Below are positions 6,153-7,693 of a stretch of DNA of 7,693 bases, piece by piece. A program made the translations under genes and the position numbers. Source of the stretch: Pseudomonadota bacterium (GTDB taxonomy: Bacteria > Pseudomonadota > Alphaproteobacteria > Rhizobiales > Devosiaceae); NCBI GenBank assembly GCA_023433985.1, contig JAEYTN010000371.1, positions 1 to 7,693 on the forward strand, read 5' to 3'. Position 1 is the stretch's first letter; the number at the start of each line of letters is the position of its first letter. The notes under the pieces are model-generated. The model did no database searches, was not told the DNA's origin, and saw only the letters and a program-made list of their open reading frames with translations.

Positions 6153-7327
6153 TTGCTCTCCGGTTCATCGACACCGAGCGTATCGAGTTCGTTTTCCTGG
6201 TGCAGGAACTCCGGGAACGGCGCCGGCTCGGTCACCGCATTCGAGGTAGCGAGCACCAGCGGCATCCTCAGTTGCCGGTCCCACGGCCGGAAGTTCATCC
6301 GGTAGCCCTTCGAGCCGTCGATGTTGAAGCGGCTGCCCTTCATGTAAGCGTCGATCTTCTCGGGGTCGTCGGAGCGGGCCTTGGCATAGGCGGTGGCGAT
6401 GGACTTGGCCGCGATCCAGGTCGACCAGTCCTGCGGGCTCATGAACCGGCCGCCTTCGGCGAGGCGCTGGAAGCGCAGGGTCACCTGCGTGGCCCCGTCG
6501 CGGTCCCAGGCCCAGTGCCACTCCGACGCGGTGAGCCCCGTCGAGCCGATCACCGGTCGCGGCAGCTGCGTGGCGTAGTTGAGGTAGCGGGCATATTCGC
6601 CCAGGCTGTCGGCCACGAACACCACGTCATAGTCCACGCCGCCGGTCACGAGCAGCGTGTTGTTCTCTTCGCGGTTGGCCGGATCGGTGGAGGTCGTGAA
6701 CTCGCGCCGGCCCTTGATCTCGATCCTCAGCCGCTCTGCCGACGCCTGGAAGGAATCGGCGATCTCCTTGTCGCGCGGCTCCTTGCCCACCAGCAGCAGC
6801 ACCTTGGTCCAGTTCCGGTGCCGCAGGAACTGCGTGTAGGCGTCCGAGATCATGCGGTCCGAGGCGCCCGCGTGCATCAGGTTGGGAAGGCACAGGTCGC
6901 GCAGCGTGTCCTGCGGCGCCGTGGCATTGACGAGCGTGATCGGCACGTTCGCGCTTGCCATGGCTTGCGCCACCTCTGCCACCATCTCGCCCGGCAGGTC
7001 GAGGATGGCGAAGCGTTCGCCCGCCTGCGCCATGGCGGAAACCTTGGCGATGGCGTCGGCGGCGTCGGTCGCCTCGTACTCGTCGAGCTTGAGGTTGATG
7101 TCGACCGCATCGGTGACGATCTTCAGGTCCTCGACACCGAGGCGCGCACCTTCCACCGGCTTCAGCGCCGGCGAAATCTCGATGCGCGTATAGGCGACCT
7201 CGGGGTGATAGCGCACGTCGTCCTTGAGCCCGACGTAGCCCACCAGAACGTCGGCTGCAGAAGCGGGAACGGCGCTGCCCGAAAGCAGCGCCGCAAGAGC
7301 CATTGAAAGGAGCCCCAGCTTAGTCAT
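6137..7327 (-). CDS. ABC transporter substrate-binding protein, PQQ-dependent alcohol dehydrogenase system
   Basis: This 396-residue periplasmic protein has a signal peptide (hydrophobic 4-20, cleavage probably after ASA at 24, before ADV). The mature part looks like a type-1 periplasmic binding fold with two alternating alpha/beta lobes. Recognisable family features are VGYVGLKDDVRYHPEVAYTR at the N-terminus, FAILDLPGEM, RNWTKVLLLVG, VDYDVVFVADSLGEYARYL, PRPVIGSTGL, SEWHWAWDRDGATQ, RPWDRQLRMPLVLAT and the C-terminal LDTLGVDEPESKC. This is the pattern I know for the binding protein associated with PQQ alcohol dehydrogenase systems (TIGR03863-like). The mature chain has exactly two cysteines, Cys146 and Cys393, which could form a disulfide. 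The ATG overlaps the end of the propeller gene (ATGACTAA, 8 nt) and the 3' end overlaps the permease gene by 16 nt, so all three are one translationally coupled operon. The bound ligand is unknown. Upstream GGTGGTGA is only a weak ribosome binding site. Confidence 0.88.
   Translation of the reverse strand: MTKLGLLSMALAALLSGSAVPASAADVLVGYVGLKDDVRYHPEVAYTRIEISPALKPVEGARLGVEDLKIVTDAVDINLKLDEYEATDAADAIAKVSAMAQAGERFAILDLPGEMVAEVAQAMASANVPITLVNATAPQDTLRDLCLPNLMHAGASDRMISDAYTQFLRHRNWTKVLLLVGKEPRDKEIADSFQASAERLRIEIKGRREFTTSTDPANREENNTLLVTGGVDYDVVFVADSLGEYARYLNYATQLPRPVIGSTGLTASEWHWAWDRDGATQVTLRFQRLAEGGRFMSPQDWSTWIAAKSIATAYAKARSDDPEKIDAYMKGSRFNIDGSKGYRMNFRPWDRQLRMPLVLATSNAVTEPAPFPEFLHQENELDTLGVDEPESKCKAS
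6156..6161 (-). promoter_or_regulatory. Ribosome binding site for the GTG-started permease gene, inside the upstream gene
   Basis: On the minus strand GGAGAG precedes GTG 6152 by 3 nt (GGAG alone by 5 nt). It lies inside the last codons of the binding-protein gene, which supports the overlapping GTG start and translational coupling. Confidence 0.6.
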
Positions 7328-7693
7328 CGATCACCACCGAATGCGGGACACGCCCCACGGCCACGGTCTGGATCGGCTCGAGGCTGGCCATGTCGATCAC
7401 CGTCACGTCGTCCGAAAGCCCGTTGGCCACATAGGCCTTGCTCTCGTCTGCCGTCAGGTCCACCGACCAGGCGCGGCGCCCGACCAGGATATACTTGATG
7501 AGCTCGTGCGTCTTGGCGTCGACCACCGCGACATGGTTGGCGCGGCCCAGGCTGATCAGCACCTTGGAGCCATCCTTGGTCACCGCCATGCCCACCGGGG
7601 TCACGTCTTCCTCGCGGAAGCTCGGCGGCACGTAGATCAGGCTGTCGCCCTTGATCTCGTTGGTCGCCGTGTCGATGATGAAGATCTCCGAGC
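7320..7693 (-). CDS. YVTN-type beta-propeller protein, PQQ catabolism-associated, C-terminal part (partial)
   Basis: The frame is open to the right edge and stops at TAA 7322-7320, leaving 123 visible residues; a GTG at 7631 is internal, not the start. Two propeller blades of about 45 residues can be read. One runs from VGMAVTKDGSKVLISLG through HVAVVDAKTHELIKYI to VGRRAW; the next runs from SVDLTADESKAYVANG through DDVTVIDMASLEPIQTV to VGRVPHSVVIDD. The alternation of a TADESKAYVANG strand with an xVxVID strand and a VGRxP turn is the YVTN/NHL-like signature of periplasmic seven-bladed propellers. With the binding protein and PedC-like permease downstream, this fits the PQQ-dependent catabolism-associated propeller family (TIGR03866-like). 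Its N-terminus and expected signal peptide lie outside the window. The role is unknown; a periplasmic scaffold or sensor for quinoprotein dehydrogenases is possible. Confidence 0.82.
   Translation of the reverse strand, partial: SEIFIIDTATNEIKGDSLIYVPPSFREEDVTPVGMAVTKDGSKVLISLGRANHVAVVDAKTHELIKYILVGRRAWSVDLTADESKAYVANGLSDDVTVIDMASLEPIQTVAVGRVPHSVVIDD

Noticed and set aside
5274..6305. 343-codon plus-strand frame running from the repeat across the permease gene
   Set aside because: It begins in the palindromic element and reads as Arg/His-rich low complexity; the minus strand has a coherent six-segment membrane protein.
6200..7306. 368-codon plus-strand frame opposite the binding-protein gene
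   Set aside because: It is rich in H, R, V and G with no recognisable motif, while the opposite strand encodes a well-recognised periplasmic protein with a signal peptide.

Overview
The window looks like chromosomal DNA of a GC-rich alphaproteobacterium. The Hyphomicrobiales (rhizobia/Devosia-like) seem most likely, because of the phnC-D-E-E layout with an enlarged second permease, the PQQ-associated ABC genes, and an intergenic palindromic repeat of a style common in that class. The genus is inference; no rRNA or other marker is present. There are seven protein genes in two convergent groups, and no tRNA, rRNA, CRISPR array, transposase or phage gene.

Left group (+ strand, 1-5150): the 3' end of phnC (ATPase), then phnD (periplasmic binding protein), phnE1 and phnE2 (two permeases). 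Together they make a phosphonate/phosphate-type ABC importer, matching in order the rhizobial PhoCDET/PhnCDEE systems. A strong hairpin separates phnD from the permease genes, which are themselves only 3 nt apart. After a 106-nt hairpin-rich spacer comes a gamma-glutamyltransferase-family enzyme with no signal peptide. It is either the last gene of the operon or an independent unit.

Middle (5151-5342): the convergent gap is almost filled by a 161-bp palindromic element with long, partly degraded inverted arms and several nested hairpins. It probably also stops transcription arriving from both sides.

Right group (- strand, 7693-5343): in transcription order, the C-terminal end of a YVTN-type beta-propeller protein, a periplasmic binding protein of the PQQ-dependent alcohol dehydrogenase-associated type, and an ABC-2 type permease resembling PedC. 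All three genes overlap (8 nt and 16 nt), so they are translationally coupled. The cognate ATPase and the quinoprotein dehydrogenase are not in view and would be expected beyond the right edge. The combination of a binding protein with an exporter-type permease is a known but functionally unexplained association.

I see no clearly new defence or mobile system. The most interesting points are the binding-protein/ABC-2 pairing without an adjacent ATPase gene, the large extracytoplasmic insertion in PhnE2, the cytoplasmic GGT beside a phosphonate-type transporter, and the repeat element.
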